Notes: a model not told the origin generated them from the letters alone. Numbered from the stretch's first letter, positions 38,101 to 46,613 are shown. The stretch is 64,000 bases of DNA from TMED109 sp002171375 (GCA_965657505.1 CBFHON010000001.1:186001-250000); one strand, 5' to 3'. Translations and numbers: made by a program.

Positions 38101-38219
38101 AAATTATGGGTCCAATGGCATCTATAATTATAGGAGGCTTGACTTCTTCTACTATTTTAAACTTACTTATTTTGCCAGCTTTTATGTTAGCTTTCGGATC
38201 TTTTAATAAAAAATCATAA
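35142..38219 (+). CDS. CusA/CzcA-type (HME) RND efflux transporter
   Basis: 1025 residues, full RND length: a short N-terminal helix, two large periplasmic loops and two sets of six helices. TM4 carries 'GEVVDDAIIDVEN' with D402/D403 and E409, corresponding to the proton-relay Asp and Glu of the heavy-metal branch; the extra first Asp of CzcA is Ala, as in CusA. The three substrate methionines of CusA are not present: aligned positions include Glu in 'RVDETSSG'. 'FGFLPDLREG' and 'GNEARKELII' are other family landmarks. Metal export is plausible by family, but the ion is unresolved. It is third in the tripartite operon. Confidence 0.88.
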   Translation: MFYSIIRLSIYKPLITISFVLLISLFCSWKLFQTSLDIFPEFSPKLVVIQTESQGLSAEQVENNVTRPLESYLAAIPNMDYLRSESIAGLSVITLTFKENSDHNVNRQLVLEKLNGVKNILPSNANTPLMMPLASSAATIMTIGFTSEENNLLDLRTFVDQHISPALLSLNGVADVNVFGGYERQLSIILDKDKLLKYFISLESIIDHIKASNLIVSGSIQTPNQELQIVSNNIIPIEKIREINLLNDNGQYFKLKDIATIKFTAAKQISKASIEATDGIVLMIIGQLNADTVAITKSIDQSLSKLKALIRSNKIELHDQIFRPANYILKSLESILDHLVLGGCLVLIVLIIFMFNLKAALISALSIPISLLLASILTLSTGTSLNIMVIAGLAIALGEVVDDAIIDVENILRRLRENAKLKNPLNTLRVIYKASLEVRGSVIYASLIVMLVFVPLLLLSGLVGRMFAPLGIAYILAIFSSLISALTLTPALSSISFRKYTETKEPFVINLISPLYKKILSYITSFPKLYSIIALLLCSSGIILAPKLNFGFLPDLREGHFMIHTSSITGTSLSETMRIGDNISSKVLQIEGVKTISQWAGRAERGADTFGSHYSEFEVELYDLTGEKEQIVHDKIREVLINTPGISFELNSFLVERVDETSSGFTSPIVIQIFGNSLVNIDIASNKLHQGLLESNLLRDVQLKSVLDKPQINIEFNNKLLAKNNISLNQAKLFINTAIDGFIIDNYYEDVLLIPVVLLYKDKNQIESIDYIKNLVLFNKLGQPIKLKDISEISITKGRYNILHDSGRKVQIITLKPLGGAINSALNEINNIINNINLGDNIYINITGSAIEGNEARKELIIISFLIMIAVLFLVLLAIGNMRNTLLVLINLPFALIGGLIAALMGGGILSIGSVVGFITLFGITLRNSIMLISHYQHLVFKVGLKWNKDTVIKGATERLPSILMTGLVTALAMVPIAFDSDNAGREIMGPMASIIIGGLTSSTILNLLILPAFMLAFGSFNKKS

Positions 38220-38224
38220 TAATA

Positions 38225-39211
38225 CTAAGCTGCTTCTTCTATAGTTTCTTCTAGTTGTGAGGATAAATCATAAATACTATTTATAGATATTTTATTGTTT
38301 GCAACTTCATTTAATTGTTGTTTCCATATTTTTGTGCCTTGAACTCCATAGAATAAATTAAATAATGGTCTTACTAATCTTCGTTGTGAATGACCTAGAC
38401 TAATATATTTACTTGCATATTTTAAGTATTTACCAATTATTTCTGATCGAGACATATTGTTTTTATAATTATAAAATAAATTATCTGTCTCACTGAGCAT
38501 CCAAGGATTGTCCCAAGCTGCTCTTCCTATCATGCTTCCATCAAAAGTATTTAGATGCCACTTAGCTTCTTTTAGATTTTTAATACCACCATTAAGTATT
38601 ATTTTCATATCTTTAAAGGTGTTTTTAATATATTTAACTCTTTCATAATTTAAAGGAGGAATCGTCCTATTTTCATGAGGACTTAAACCCTTAAGTATGG
38701 CTATTCTTGCGTGAATTATAACTGTTTTTACATTTTTAGAGTGCAATTCTGAAATAAATTCTTCTAAAAATTCATCAGTATCAAAATTATCCAAGCCTAT
38801 TCTTGTTTTTACGGTAATAGGAATATCTGTTTCTTCCTTAATTGCATCTATCATTTTACCAACTTTAATAGGTTCTTTCATTAAGCAAGCACCAAAATTA
38901 CCATTAACGACCTTACTAGAAGGGCATCCACAATTAATATTAATTTCTTGGAAGTTTTCTTTTGCAAAAATATTAGCAGCTTGTTTTGCTAAAATTGGAT
39001 CAGAGCACCCAATTTGCAATGCAACAGGTCCTTTGCAATCTCCTTCAATCAGGAATCTTTTATTTTGATCATGAATAATAGTATTAACATTAATCATTTC
39101 AGTATATAAAAATATATTCTTAGATATTAATCTTATTAAATTCCTAAAGTGTAAATCTGTTCTATCCATCATAGGAGCTACTGATAATAAATTAGGATGA
39201 ATATTTTTCAT
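38225..39211 (-). CDS. dusA: tRNA-dihydrouridine(20/20a) synthase
   Basis: 328 residues, FMN-dependent Dus family. It has 'SVAPMMDRTDLHFRNL' at the start, 'QIGCSDP', catalytic cysteine in 'NCGCPSSKV...GACLM' context, 'VKTRIGLD', 'HARIAILKGLSP' and 'LNGGI' with 'MIGRAAWDNPW'. The 'HARIA...G' and 'GRAAWDNPW' segments are typical of the DusA subgroup. It reduces uridines 20/20a in the D-loop. Its end lies 5 bp from the convergent RND gene, and it follows hemB by 4 bp. Confidence 0.94.
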   Translation of the reverse strand: MKNIHPNLLSVAPMMDRTDLHFRNLIRLISKNIFLYTEMINVNTIIHDQNKRFLIEGDCKGPVALQIGCSDPILAKQAANIFAKENFQEININCGCPSSKVVNGNFGACLMKEPIKVGKMIDAIKEETDIPITVKTRIGLDNFDTDEFLEEFISELHSKNVKTVIIHARIAILKGLSPHENRTIPPLNYERVKYIKNTFKDMKIILNGGIKNLKEAKWHLNTFDGSMIGRAAWDNPWMLSETDNLFYNYKNNMSRSEIIGKYLKYASKYISLGHSQRRLVRPLFNLFYGVQGTKIWKQQLNEVANNKISINSIYDLSSQLEETIEEAA

Positions 39212-39215
39212 TAAA

Positions 39216-40223
39216 TTAACCTTTATTTATAAGTTTTGCAGCTTCGATAGCAAAGTAACTTAATATACCATTTGCTCCTGCTCTTTTAAAACAAGTTAAA
39301 GATTCTATTATAGCCTTATCTTTATCAATATACCCATTTTTAACTGCAGACATGATCATAGCATATTCACCTGATACCTGATAAGCATATGTAGGCATTT
39401 TAAAAGTAGTTTTTATTCTGTAAATTATATCTAAATATGGCATGCCTGGTTTTACCATAACCATATCAGCTCCTTCAGATATATCTAAACCAACTTCTCG
39501 TAATGCTTCATCGGAATTAGAAAAATCCATCTGATAACTTTTTTTTGACTTACTGCTGAGGTTTTTTTCAGATCCAATGGCATTTCTAAATGGTCCATAG
39601 AAACATGAAGCATACTTTGCTGCATAAGACATAATTTGCGTATTTTCATAGCCATATTTATCCAGTTCTGTGCGAATTGCTTGAACTCGTCCATCCATCA
39701 TATCACTAGGAGCAATTATATCAGAGCCTGCTTTTGTTTGAATGATAGCTTGTTTACACAAAATACTAAGAGTTTCGTCATTTAATATTTCATTATTTTT
39801 TATTATACCATCATGTCCATGACTAGTATATGGATCTAGTGCTACATCAGTAATAATACCAATACCTTTAATATTATCTTTTATTAATCTAGTTGCATTA
39901 CATACGATATTTTCTTCATTAAGAGCTTCTGAACCATTTTCATCTTTTAATGAGTTATTCGTTTCAGGAAATAATGCTATAGCAGGTATTCCTAATTCTT
40001 TTGCTTCGTGAACTATTCCAACAACTTCATTTATTGGAATTCTATTTACTCCTGGCATGGAAGTTATAGCTGTTTTCTTTTCAGAATTAGTAACAAATAT
40101 TGGAAGTATTAAATCATTTACACTGATCTGATTTTCTTTAACCAAACGTCTGCTCCAATCAGATTTTCTATTTCGTCTCATTCTTATATTTGGATATGAA
40201 GCAATACTTATATTATTAGTCAT
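39216..40223 (-). CDS. hemB: Delta-aminolevulinic acid dehydratase (porphobilinogen synthase)
   Basis: 335 residues. Two active-site lysines are visible in 'SYAAKYASCFYGPFR' and 'MVKPGMPYLD'. The metal-binding loop reads 'DVALDPYTSHGHDG': Asp replaces the cysteines of zinc enzymes, so this is the Mg2+/K+-type common in alphaproteobacteria. The N-terminal arm 'RMRRNRKSDWSRRLV' suits the octameric form. It joins two ALA molecules into porphobilinogen for heme. dusA follows 4 bp downstream. Confidence 0.96.
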   Translation of the reverse strand: MTNNISIASYPNIRMRRNRKSDWSRRLVKENQISVNDLILPIFVTNSEKKTAITSMPGVNRIPINEVVGIVHEAKELGIPAIALFPETNNSLKDENGSEALNEENIVCNATRLIKDNIKGIGIITDVALDPYTSHGHDGIIKNNEILNDETLSILCKQAIIQTKAGSDIIAPSDMMDGRVQAIRTELDKYGYENTQIMSYAAKYASCFYGPFRNAIGSEKNLSSKSKKSYQMDFSNSDEALREVGLDISEGADMVMVKPGMPYLDIIYRIKTTFKMPTYAYQVSGEYAMIMSAVKNGYIDKDKAIIESLTCFKRAGANGILSYFAIEAAKLINKG

Positions 40224-40351
40224 AATTATTTCCTAATTAAACAGAGTATATTATATTATAATAGTGTATTTTTACAAAATTCTTGTATCTTAATAATGAG
40301 TTTAGTCAAGAAAATACATTTATATTAATTTTTAAAGGCATCGGAATAATT

Positions 40352-41494
40352 ATGGATTTTACTCTAACTAACGACCAAACAGCAATTAAATCTATGGTCC
40401 AGTCTTTCGCTAAGGAAAAAATGGAACCTTTTGCTAATAAGTGGGATCAAGAGAAAACTTTACCAGTAGACGTTCTTAGAGAAGCAGCTAGTTTAGGTTT
40501 AGGAGGAATTTATATACCTGAAAAATTAGGAGGTACAGGTCTTGGTCGTTTAGATGCGTCAATTATATTTGAAGAGCTTTCAACTGCATGCCCTTCTACT
40601 GCTGCTTTTTTATCAATTCATAATATGGCTGCTTGGATGATTTCTAAATATGGTTCAGATTTTCATTTTGATAATTATCTGCCAAAGTTATTATCTATGG
40701 AATCTATTTCATCATATTGTTTAACAGAACCTGGTTCAGGTTCTGATGCGGCTGCTTTAAGAACTACAGCAGAGAAAAATGGAGATTATTATATACTTAA
40801 TGGAACCAAAGCTTTTATTTCTGGGGCAACCGTATCAGACATATATTTAACTATGGTTAGAACAGGAGATAAGAGTTCTAATGGTATTTCCTGTATTATA
40901 GTAGATAAAAATACTGAAGGATTATCTTTTGGAAAGTTAGAGACTAAAATGGGATGGAATTCTCAACCTACCGCACAAGTAATATTTGAAAATTGTAAAG
41001 TGCCTATAAAGAATTTGATAGGGAAAGAAGGGGATGGTTTTAAAATAGCTATGCAGGGATTAGATGGTGGAAGAATTAATATTGCATCATGTTCTCTTGG
41101 TGCTGCTCGAGCATGTTTAGAAAAATCACTAATATATGTAAATGATAGAAAGCAATTTGGTAAGAAAATATCTGAATTTCAAGCTACTCAATTTAAATTA
41201 GCTGATATGGCTACACAGTTAGAAGCTGCAAGATTAATGGTTTTAAAAGCAGCTTCAGAATTAGATAACCTTGGACAAGAGACTACAAAGTCATGTGCTA
41301 TGGCAAAAAGATTTGCAACTGATATTGGTTTTGCAATTTGTAATGAAGCATTACAATTGCATGGCGGATATGGTTACTTATCGGAATATCAAATAGAAAG
41401 ATATGTTAGAGATTTACGTGTACATCAAATTTTAGAAGGTACTAATGAAGTTATGAGGGTTATAATTTCTAGGGCTTTATTAAATAATAGGTAA
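40352..41494 (+). CDS. Acyl-CoA dehydrogenase, probably isobutyryl-CoA dehydrogenase
   Basis: 381 residues from the ATG at 40352, which has GGA 6 bp upstream and starts the conserved 'MDFTLTNDQ'; an upstream ATG would add 23 unlikely residues. FAD and substrate motifs are 'YCLTEPGSGSDAAALRT', 'FISGATVSDIYLTM', 'RKQFGKKISEFQATQFKLADM' and catalytic Glu in 'ILEGTNEVMR'. The branched-chain assignment rests mainly on the next two genes, which encode the later steps of valine breakdown. It is a flavoprotein passing electrons to ETF. Confidence 0.88.
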   Translation: MDFTLTNDQTAIKSMVQSFAKEKMEPFANKWDQEKTLPVDVLREAASLGLGGIYIPEKLGGTGLGRLDASIIFEELSTACPSTAAFLSIHNMAAWMISKYGSDFHFDNYLPKLLSMESISSYCLTEPGSGSDAAALRTTAEKNGDYYILNGTKAFISGATVSDIYLTMVRTGDKSSNGISCIIVDKNTEGLSFGKLETKMGWNSQPTAQVIFENCKVPIKNLIGKEGDGFKIAMQGLDGGRINIASCSLGAARACLEKSLIYVNDRKQFGKKISEFQATQFKLADMATQLEAARLMVLKAASELDNLGQETTKSCAMAKRFATDIGFAICNEALQLHGGYGYLSEYQIERYVRDLRVHQILEGTNEVMRVIISRALLNNR

Positions 41495-41500
41495 TTTAAG

Positions 41501-42541
41501 ATGACTGTTAAATATGAAGTAAATAAAAATGCAGCAATTTTAACTTTAAGCAGGCCTAAATATTTAAATACTTTAACATTTGAAATGATAGAAAAAATAG
41601 AAAAGTATCTAAAAGCAATTTTAAAGAATGAAAATATTCATATTGTTATTTTTAAGGGTGATGGCGAAAGAGCATTTTGTGCTGGAGGAGATGTTAAAAG
41701 TTTTTATGAAGAAAAAAATACAACTACTAATAATAAAATAAGAAAAAATTTTTTTTATAAAGAGTATCAATTAAATTATTTAATAAAAAATTATAAAAAA
41801 CCAATAATTTCTCTTGTTAATGGAATATGTATGGGAGGAGGAGTAGGGATTGCTATGCATAGCAATATAACTGTTGTATCTGAAAAAGTAACATTCGCTA
41901 TGCCTGAGACCGCAATTGGATTATTTCCTGATGTAGGTGCTGGAAGTATTTTATCAAAATTAAAAAATAATATAGGTATATATATTGGTTTAACCGGAAA
42001 AAGGTTAAAAAGTGATGATTTAATTGAATTGCAATTGGCTAATTATTGCATTAAGTTTGATAAATTCGAAGAAGTTGAAAAATCTTTAATTAAAGTTAAA
42101 ACAAAGCAATCTATTCAGAATATTCTTAAGAAAAATTCATTAAAAACTAATTCTCTTATTTTTCCTAATTTAAATAAAAAAATTGAAAATATTTTTAGAT
42201 ACAAAAATATTGAAAAAATTATTTTGGCATTAAAAAATAATAATGAAAAATGGTCTGTGGACGCTCTCGAAGCTCTTAAAAAAATGTCCCCTACAAGCCT
42301 TAAGATTACTCTAAAACAAATAAGGACTTCAAAATATTTGTCTTTTAAGGATGATTTAATTATGGAGTATCGGTTGTCACAAGCATGCATGGCAGGAGTT
42401 GACTTTTATGAAGGAGTAAGAGCTATTTTAGTTGATAAAGACTTTAAGCCAAAATGGAGCCCTAATAAAATTGAAGATGTTACTGATAAATTAGTTTCAT
42501 CACATTTCAAATCTTTAGGTAAAAATGATCTAAAAATATAG
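41501..42541 (+). CDS. 3-hydroxyisobutyryl-CoA hydrolase
   Basis: 346 residues, crotonase superfamily. 'GERAFCAGGDVKSFYEE' forms the first oxyanion hole strand, and 'NGICMGGGVGIAMHSNITV' and 'FAMPETAIGLFPDVGAG' the second, with the Glu/Asp pair of HIBCH. The long C-terminal extension ('SPTSLKITLKQI', 'EYRLSQACM', 'DFYEGVRAILVDKDFKPKW') is typical of the hydrolase, not of short enoyl-CoA hydratases. It releases CoA in valine catabolism. It starts 6 bp after the dehydrogenase. Confidence 0.9.
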   Translation: MTVKYEVNKNAAILTLSRPKYLNTLTFEMIEKIEKYLKAILKNENIHIVIFKGDGERAFCAGGDVKSFYEEKNTTTNNKIRKNFFYKEYQLNYLIKNYKKPIISLVNGICMGGGVGIAMHSNITVVSEKVTFAMPETAIGLFPDVGAGSILSKLKNNIGIYIGLTGKRLKSDDLIELQLANYCIKFDKFEEVEKSLIKVKTKQSIQNILKKNSLKTNSLIFPNLNKKIENIFRYKNIEKIILALKNNNEKWSVDALEALKKMSPTSLKITLKQIRTSKYLSFKDDLIMEYRLSQACMAGVDFYEGVRAILVDKDFKPKWSPNKIEDVTDKLVSSHFKSLGKNDLKI

Positions 42542-42554
42542 TAAAGGAAAAGAT

Positions 42555-43442
42555 ATGAATATTGGATTTATAGGATTAGGAAATATGGGAAGGGGTATGG
42601 CTTTAAATTTAGTTAAAGCTAACCACAAAGTTAAGGTTTATGATATTAATATTGATGCTGTTAATGATTTGAATAGTAATGGTTGTATTGGTTGTTCTAA
42701 TATAGTTGATACTGTTTCTAATGTGGAAATAGTTATAACTATGTTACCTGAAGGCTCTCATGTTAGAGATGTTTATCTTGGTAGTAATGGAGTAATTGAA
42801 AATGCTAATAAAAATACACTATTAATTGATTGCTCAACTATAGATATTGATACAATTAAAAATGTTGGCGAAGAAGCTAGTATCAAAGGTATGAAATTAA
42901 TAGATGCTCCAGTTTCTGGAGGAATTGTTGGTGCAGATAATGGAACTTTAACCTTTATGGTTGGAGGATCAGAAGTAAACTTTAATTCAGCTCTTTCAAT
43001 TTTAAGTGATATGGGAAAAAATGTTATTCATGCTGGAGAATTGGGTGCTGGTTTAGCAGTAAAAATATGTAACAATATGATATTAGGTACTACAATGATA
43101 GCATTAGCAGAGTCATTTACTATGGCTAAAAAATTAGGACTGGATCAAAAAACATTTTTTGATATCAGTTCTAAAGCCACTGGAATGTCATGGGCAATGT
43201 TAAATCACTTGCCTGTAGCTAATATTATTGAGACTTCTTCTGCTAATAATAATTTTAAGCCAGGTTTTGCAGCTGAAATGATGTTAAAAGACTTATCCTT
43301 GGCTCAAAATGCGGCTGATTCTGTTAACATTTCAACACCAATAGGTTTAAAGGCATTAGACATGTATAAAGAGTTTATAAATCAAGGGAGAGGGTCTTTA
43401 GATTACTCAGCTATTATAAAGTTAATAGAAGAAAGTAGTTAA
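42555..43442 (+). CDS. mmsB: 3-hydroxyisobutyrate dehydrogenase
   Basis: 295 residues. NAD-binding 'IGFIGLGNMGRGMALNL' (3-19), substrate loop 'DAPVSGGIVGA', catalytic Lys in 'AVKICNNMILGT' and 'GFAAEMMLKDLSLA' define the beta-hydroxyacid dehydrogenase family. As the third gene after acyl-CoA dehydrogenase and 3-hydroxyisobutyryl-CoA hydrolase, it is MmsB. It makes methylmalonate semialdehyde. The next enzyme, MmsA, is not in the window. Its stop abuts the stop of the convergent glutaryl-CoA dehydrogenase gene with no base between. Confidence 0.94.
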   Translation: MNIGFIGLGNMGRGMALNLVKANHKVKVYDINIDAVNDLNSNGCIGCSNIVDTVSNVEIVITMLPEGSHVRDVYLGSNGVIENANKNTLLIDCSTIDIDTIKNVGEEASIKGMKLIDAPVSGGIVGADNGTLTFMVGGSEVNFNSALSILSDMGKNVIHAGELGAGLAVKICNNMILGTTMIALAESFTMAKKLGLDQKTFFDISSKATGMSWAMLNHLPVANIIETSSANNNFKPGFAAEMMLKDLSLAQNAADSVNISTPIGLKALDMYKEFINQGRGSLDYSAIIKLIEESS

Positions 43443-44657
43443 TTAAAAAGAAGCAATTCCAGTTTGTGCTCGCCCTAATATTAAAGCATGAATATCATGC
43501 GTACCTTCATAAGTATTTACTGCCTCCAGGTTCATTACATGCCTAATTATATGGTACTCGTCACTCACTCCATTAGCTCCAAGCATGTCTCTTGCTGTAC
43601 GAGCAATTTCTAGAGCTTTACCAGTACTATTTCTTTTAATAAGAGACACCATATCAGGAGTAGATTTACTTTGATCTTTCAATCTTCCTACTCTTAAGCT
43701 ACCTTGTAATGCAAGGCTTATATCAGTTTGCATATCAGCTAGCTTTTTTTGAATAAGTTGATTTGCGGCTAACGGTTTACCAAATTGTTGTCTATCTAAT
43801 GTATATTGTAGTGCTGTATGCCAACAATATTCTGCAGCTCCTAATGCGCCCCAAGCTATTCCATATCTCGCAGAATCTAAACATGAAAAAGGCCCTTTAA
43901 AAGATTTTACATCTGGAAGTTTGTTCTCTTCTGGAACAAAGACATCTGATAAATGTATCATTCCTGTAGTTGATGACCTTAAAGAGAATTTACCCTTAAT
44001 ATAAGGTGTTTCTAATCCTTTAAAACTTCGTTCGACAATAAAGCCTCTTAATATATTTTGCTCATCTTTAGCCCATATAATTAAAACATCTGCGATAGGA
44101 GAATTAGTAATCCAATTTTTTGCACCATTTAGAATATATCCTCCTTTTGTTGCTGTAGCTTTTGTTTCCATACTACCTGGATCTGATCCATGATTTGGTT
44201 CAGTTAAGCCAAAAGCCCCAATATATTCTCCAGTTGCAAGTTTAGGTAAAAAACGCTCCTTTTGCTCTTCTGAGCCAAATGTATTTATTGGATGCATCAC
44301 GAGACTAGATTGAACACTCATACAAGATCTATAACTGGAGTCTACTCGCTCAATTTCTCTAGCTATTAAACCATACGCTACATAAGATATACCAGGGCAG
44401 CCATAGCCATTAATAGTAGAACCTAATAATCCTAGTTCACCCATTTCTCTAAAAATATTTTTATCAAAGCTTTCATTTCGATTATTATCTAAAACTCTGG
44501 TCATTAATTTATCTTGCGCATAATTTGCAGCAGTTTCACTGATCATATTTTCTTCTTCTGTTAACTGATCTTTTAGTAGAAAAATATCAGACCATGTTGA
44601 GGCTCTATAATCTTGTTTATTTAGTTCTGTAAGTTTTTTATTTGAAACTGATGACAT
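43443..44657 (-). CDS. gcdH: Glutaryl-CoA dehydrogenase
   Basis: 404 residues. 'GLTEPNHGSDPGSMETKA', 'NGAKNWITNSPIADVLIIWAK' broken by short gaps, 'RQQFGKPLAANQLIQKKLADM', 'ARDMLGANGVSDEYHIIRH' and the catalytic Glu in 'TYEGTHDIHALILGR' match GcdH closely. It oxidatively decarboxylates glutaryl-CoA to crotonyl-CoA in lysine/tryptophan catabolism. It is convergent to the valine genes. The upstream neighbour in the same direction is an exported protein 9 bp away. Confidence 0.93.
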   Translation of the reverse strand: MSSVSNKKLTELNKQDYRASTWSDIFLLKDQLTEEENMISETAANYAQDKLMTRVLDNNRNESFDKNIFREMGELGLLGSTINGYGCPGISYVAYGLIAREIERVDSSYRSCMSVQSSLVMHPINTFGSEEQKERFLPKLATGEYIGAFGLTEPNHGSDPGSMETKATATKGGYILNGAKNWITNSPIADVLIIWAKDEQNILRGFIVERSFKGLETPYIKGKFSLRSSTTGMIHLSDVFVPEENKLPDVKSFKGPFSCLDSARYGIAWGALGAAEYCWHTALQYTLDRQQFGKPLAANQLIQKKLADMQTDISLALQGSLRVGRLKDQSKSTPDMVSLIKRNSTGKALEIARTARDMLGANGVSDEYHIIRHVMNLEAVNTYEGTHDIHALILGRAQTGIASF

Positions 44658-44666
44658 TATTATTCC

Positions 44667-45290
44667 TTATTTAAATAGATAAAAGCTATCTGCTATTTCA
44701 AGTACTTTTCTTAGACGAATATTATTAAGTGAACTTGCGGAGATATAGTAATATACATTATTAATATTTTGAAGTCGTAATACTAAATAAAATTTAAACC
44801 CTCCTAAAGGATAAGCACAATATAGTTGATAATATTTTCCCTCTTTATTGAAACCACTATTTATACTATCACAAAACCATTCTGGATTAAGAGTAGCCTT
44901 TTTGATAGTGTCATCGATTGCAGGTACTGAAAATCTGGCGCTATCAAATAAAGTATCTTTAATAGGACTATCTGGTCCTCTAATTAGACGTTCTACTTTT
45001 ATTATATTGTGAACTTCTTTTTTTAATCTATCGTGCAACCAACTTTTATATTCTAGCTCTCTTACTTTTAATTTATATAGATTAAGCCATGTATAATTAC
45101 TAAAGATATTTTCTTTAGGTGAAATAGTTATTATGCCTGTTAATGAGTCATTATAATCTAAAACTAATGCTTTTTCTTGAAAGTCGCTAGGAATAATAAA
45201 ATTTTCTAAATATTCATTTGAGTAACATATAGTACTACTAAAAAATAGTATAAAGAATTTTAAATAAACTATTGAATTATATAGTTTCAT
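44667..45290 (-). CDS. Exported protein of unknown function
   Basis: 207 residues. An N-terminal signal peptide (about 1-24, 'KFFILFFSSTICYS') is followed by a mixed alpha/beta mature domain with two cysteines ('WFCDSINSG' and 'QLYCAYP'), possibly a disulfide. No family is recognised. It lies between the dihydroorotase-like gene (6 bp upstream) and gcdH (9 bp downstream), so it is probably co-transcribed with both. Function unknown. Confidence 0.65.
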   Translation of the reverse strand: MKLYNSIVYLKFFILFFSSTICYSNEYLENFIIPSDFQEKALVLDYNDSLTGIITISPKENIFSNYTWLNLYKLKVRELEYKSWLHDRLKKEVHNIIKVERLIRGPDSPIKDTLFDSARFSVPAIDDTIKKATLNPEWFCDSINSGFNKEGKYYQLYCAYPLGGFKFYLVLRLQNINNVYYYISASSLNNIRLRKVLEIADSFYLFK

Positions 45291-45296
45291 ACAGCT

Positions 45297-46613
45297 TCAA
45301 TCTCTATTAAACGATACTGGCTTTCCTATAGGTTTTCCTATTAATTCACCATCTCTCATCACTATATTACCGTTTACAATAGTCATAATTGGCCATCCTT
45401 TCACATTCTTATTATTGAATGGTGTCCATCCAGATTTATTTGCCATCATATCATCTTTAATTTTTACTTCTTTATTTAGGTCAATTATTGTCAAGTCTGC
45501 GTCATTATTTAATTTTATTTCTCCTTTATTTATAACCTTATATAATTTAGCAGGATTAGTAGAGATTAATTGGCATAATTTAAATAAACTTAAATTTCCG
45601 TTATTTACGTGATCTAACATAATTGGAAGAAGTGTTTGTACCCCAGGCATACCTGATGGTGTATCAGGATAAGGTTTATGCTTCTCTTCTATTGTATGAG
45701 GTGCATGGTCTGAACCAATCACATCAACAACTCCATCCTTTATGCCTTTCCATAAGCCTTTTTGGTGTCTACTTTCTCTAATAGGAGGATTCATCTGTGC
45801 AAATGTACCTAATTCGTCATAACAATCAGGAGCACTTAATGTTAAATGCTGTGGAGTTACCTCTACACTTATATATTCTTTATTTTGTCTAATATATTCT
45901 ATTTCTTCTTCTGTAGTAATATGCAAAATATGTACAGGCTTTTTGGACGCATTTGCTCCTTTAATTACTCTTTTTGTAGCATTTAAAGCTGATAGTTCAT
46001 CTCTCCATATTGGATGAAAATGTACATCATTACTTTTTATTAATTTTTTTCTTTCTATTAAACGCGGTTCATCTTCAGCATGAACAGCAACCCTAAAATT
46101 TCTACTTTTTAAAACATTAATTAAAGTTTCATCATCAGGAATTAATAAATTACCTGTAGATGATCCCATAAAAATTTTTACACCTACGCATCCTGGAACT
46201 TTTTCAAGTTCTGGTAAGAAAGAGAAGTTTTCTGGGGTAGCGCCAGCATAAAAAGCATAGTTAACCCACATTCTATCTTTTGCTAATTCAAATTTATCTT
46301 TTAAGCGTTCTACAGTTGAGGTAGGAGGATAAGTATTAGGCATTTCAAAAACACTAGTAACACCTCCCAACGCTGCTCCTTTGGATCCTGTATGCAAGTC
46401 CTCTTTATGTTCTGATCCAGGCTCTCTAAAATGAACCTGACTATCAATTACTCCAGGTAATATAGTTAAATTTTTCGCATCTATTATATTGCTTGCTTCA
46501 TAATTGTTAGTAGTAGATAAAAGTGTGATTTTATTATCTTTAATTCCAATATTTAAGTTTTCAAAAGCATTTCCTACTACTACATCTCCATTTTTAATCA
46601 ACAGATCATACAT
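45297..46613 (-). CDS. pyrC: Dihydroorotase-like amidohydrolase with an altered metal motif
   Basis: 438 residues, amidohydrolase superfamily. The first metal motif reads 'IDSQVHFREPG' (56-66): the first histidine of HxH is Gln59 and the second, His61, is kept. The carboxylated-lysine candidate lies in 'VGVKIFMGSSTGN', with histidines in 'VAVHAEDEP' and 'VHILHITTEEE' and the catalytic Asp in 'IGSDHAPHTIEEK'. The substrate-binding 'FREPG' and 'MPNTYPP' favour dihydroorotase over hydantoinase or allantoinase. Family members with the Q variant are common in alphaproteobacteria as I recall. It would close carbamoyl aspartate to dihydroorotate. Confidence 0.82.
   Translation of the reverse strand: MYDLLIKNGDVVVGNAFENLNIGIKDNKITLLSTTNNYEASNIIDAKNLTILPGVIDSQVHFREPGSEHKEDLHTGSKGAALGGVTSVFEMPNTYPPTSTVERLKDKFELAKDRMWVNYAFYAGATPENFSFLPELEKVPGCVGVKIFMGSSTGNLLIPDDETLINVLKSRNFRVAVHAEDEPRLIERKKLIKSNDVHFHPIWRDELSALNATKRVIKGANASKKPVHILHITTEEEIEYIRQNKEYISVEVTPQHLTLSAPDCYDELGTFAQMNPPIRESRHQKGLWKGIKDGVVDVIGSDHAPHTIEEKHKPYPDTPSGMPGVQTLLPIMLDHVNNGNLSLFKLCQLISTNPAKLYKVINKGEIKLNNDADLTIIDLNKEVKIKDDMMANKSGWTPFNNKNVKGWPIMTIVNGNIVMRDGELIGKPIGKPVSFNRD

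Noticed and set aside
35142..38219. Copper/silver exporter CusA
   Set aside because: The three substrate methionines are not at the aligned positions and the adaptor lacks a Met-rich site, so the ion was left open.
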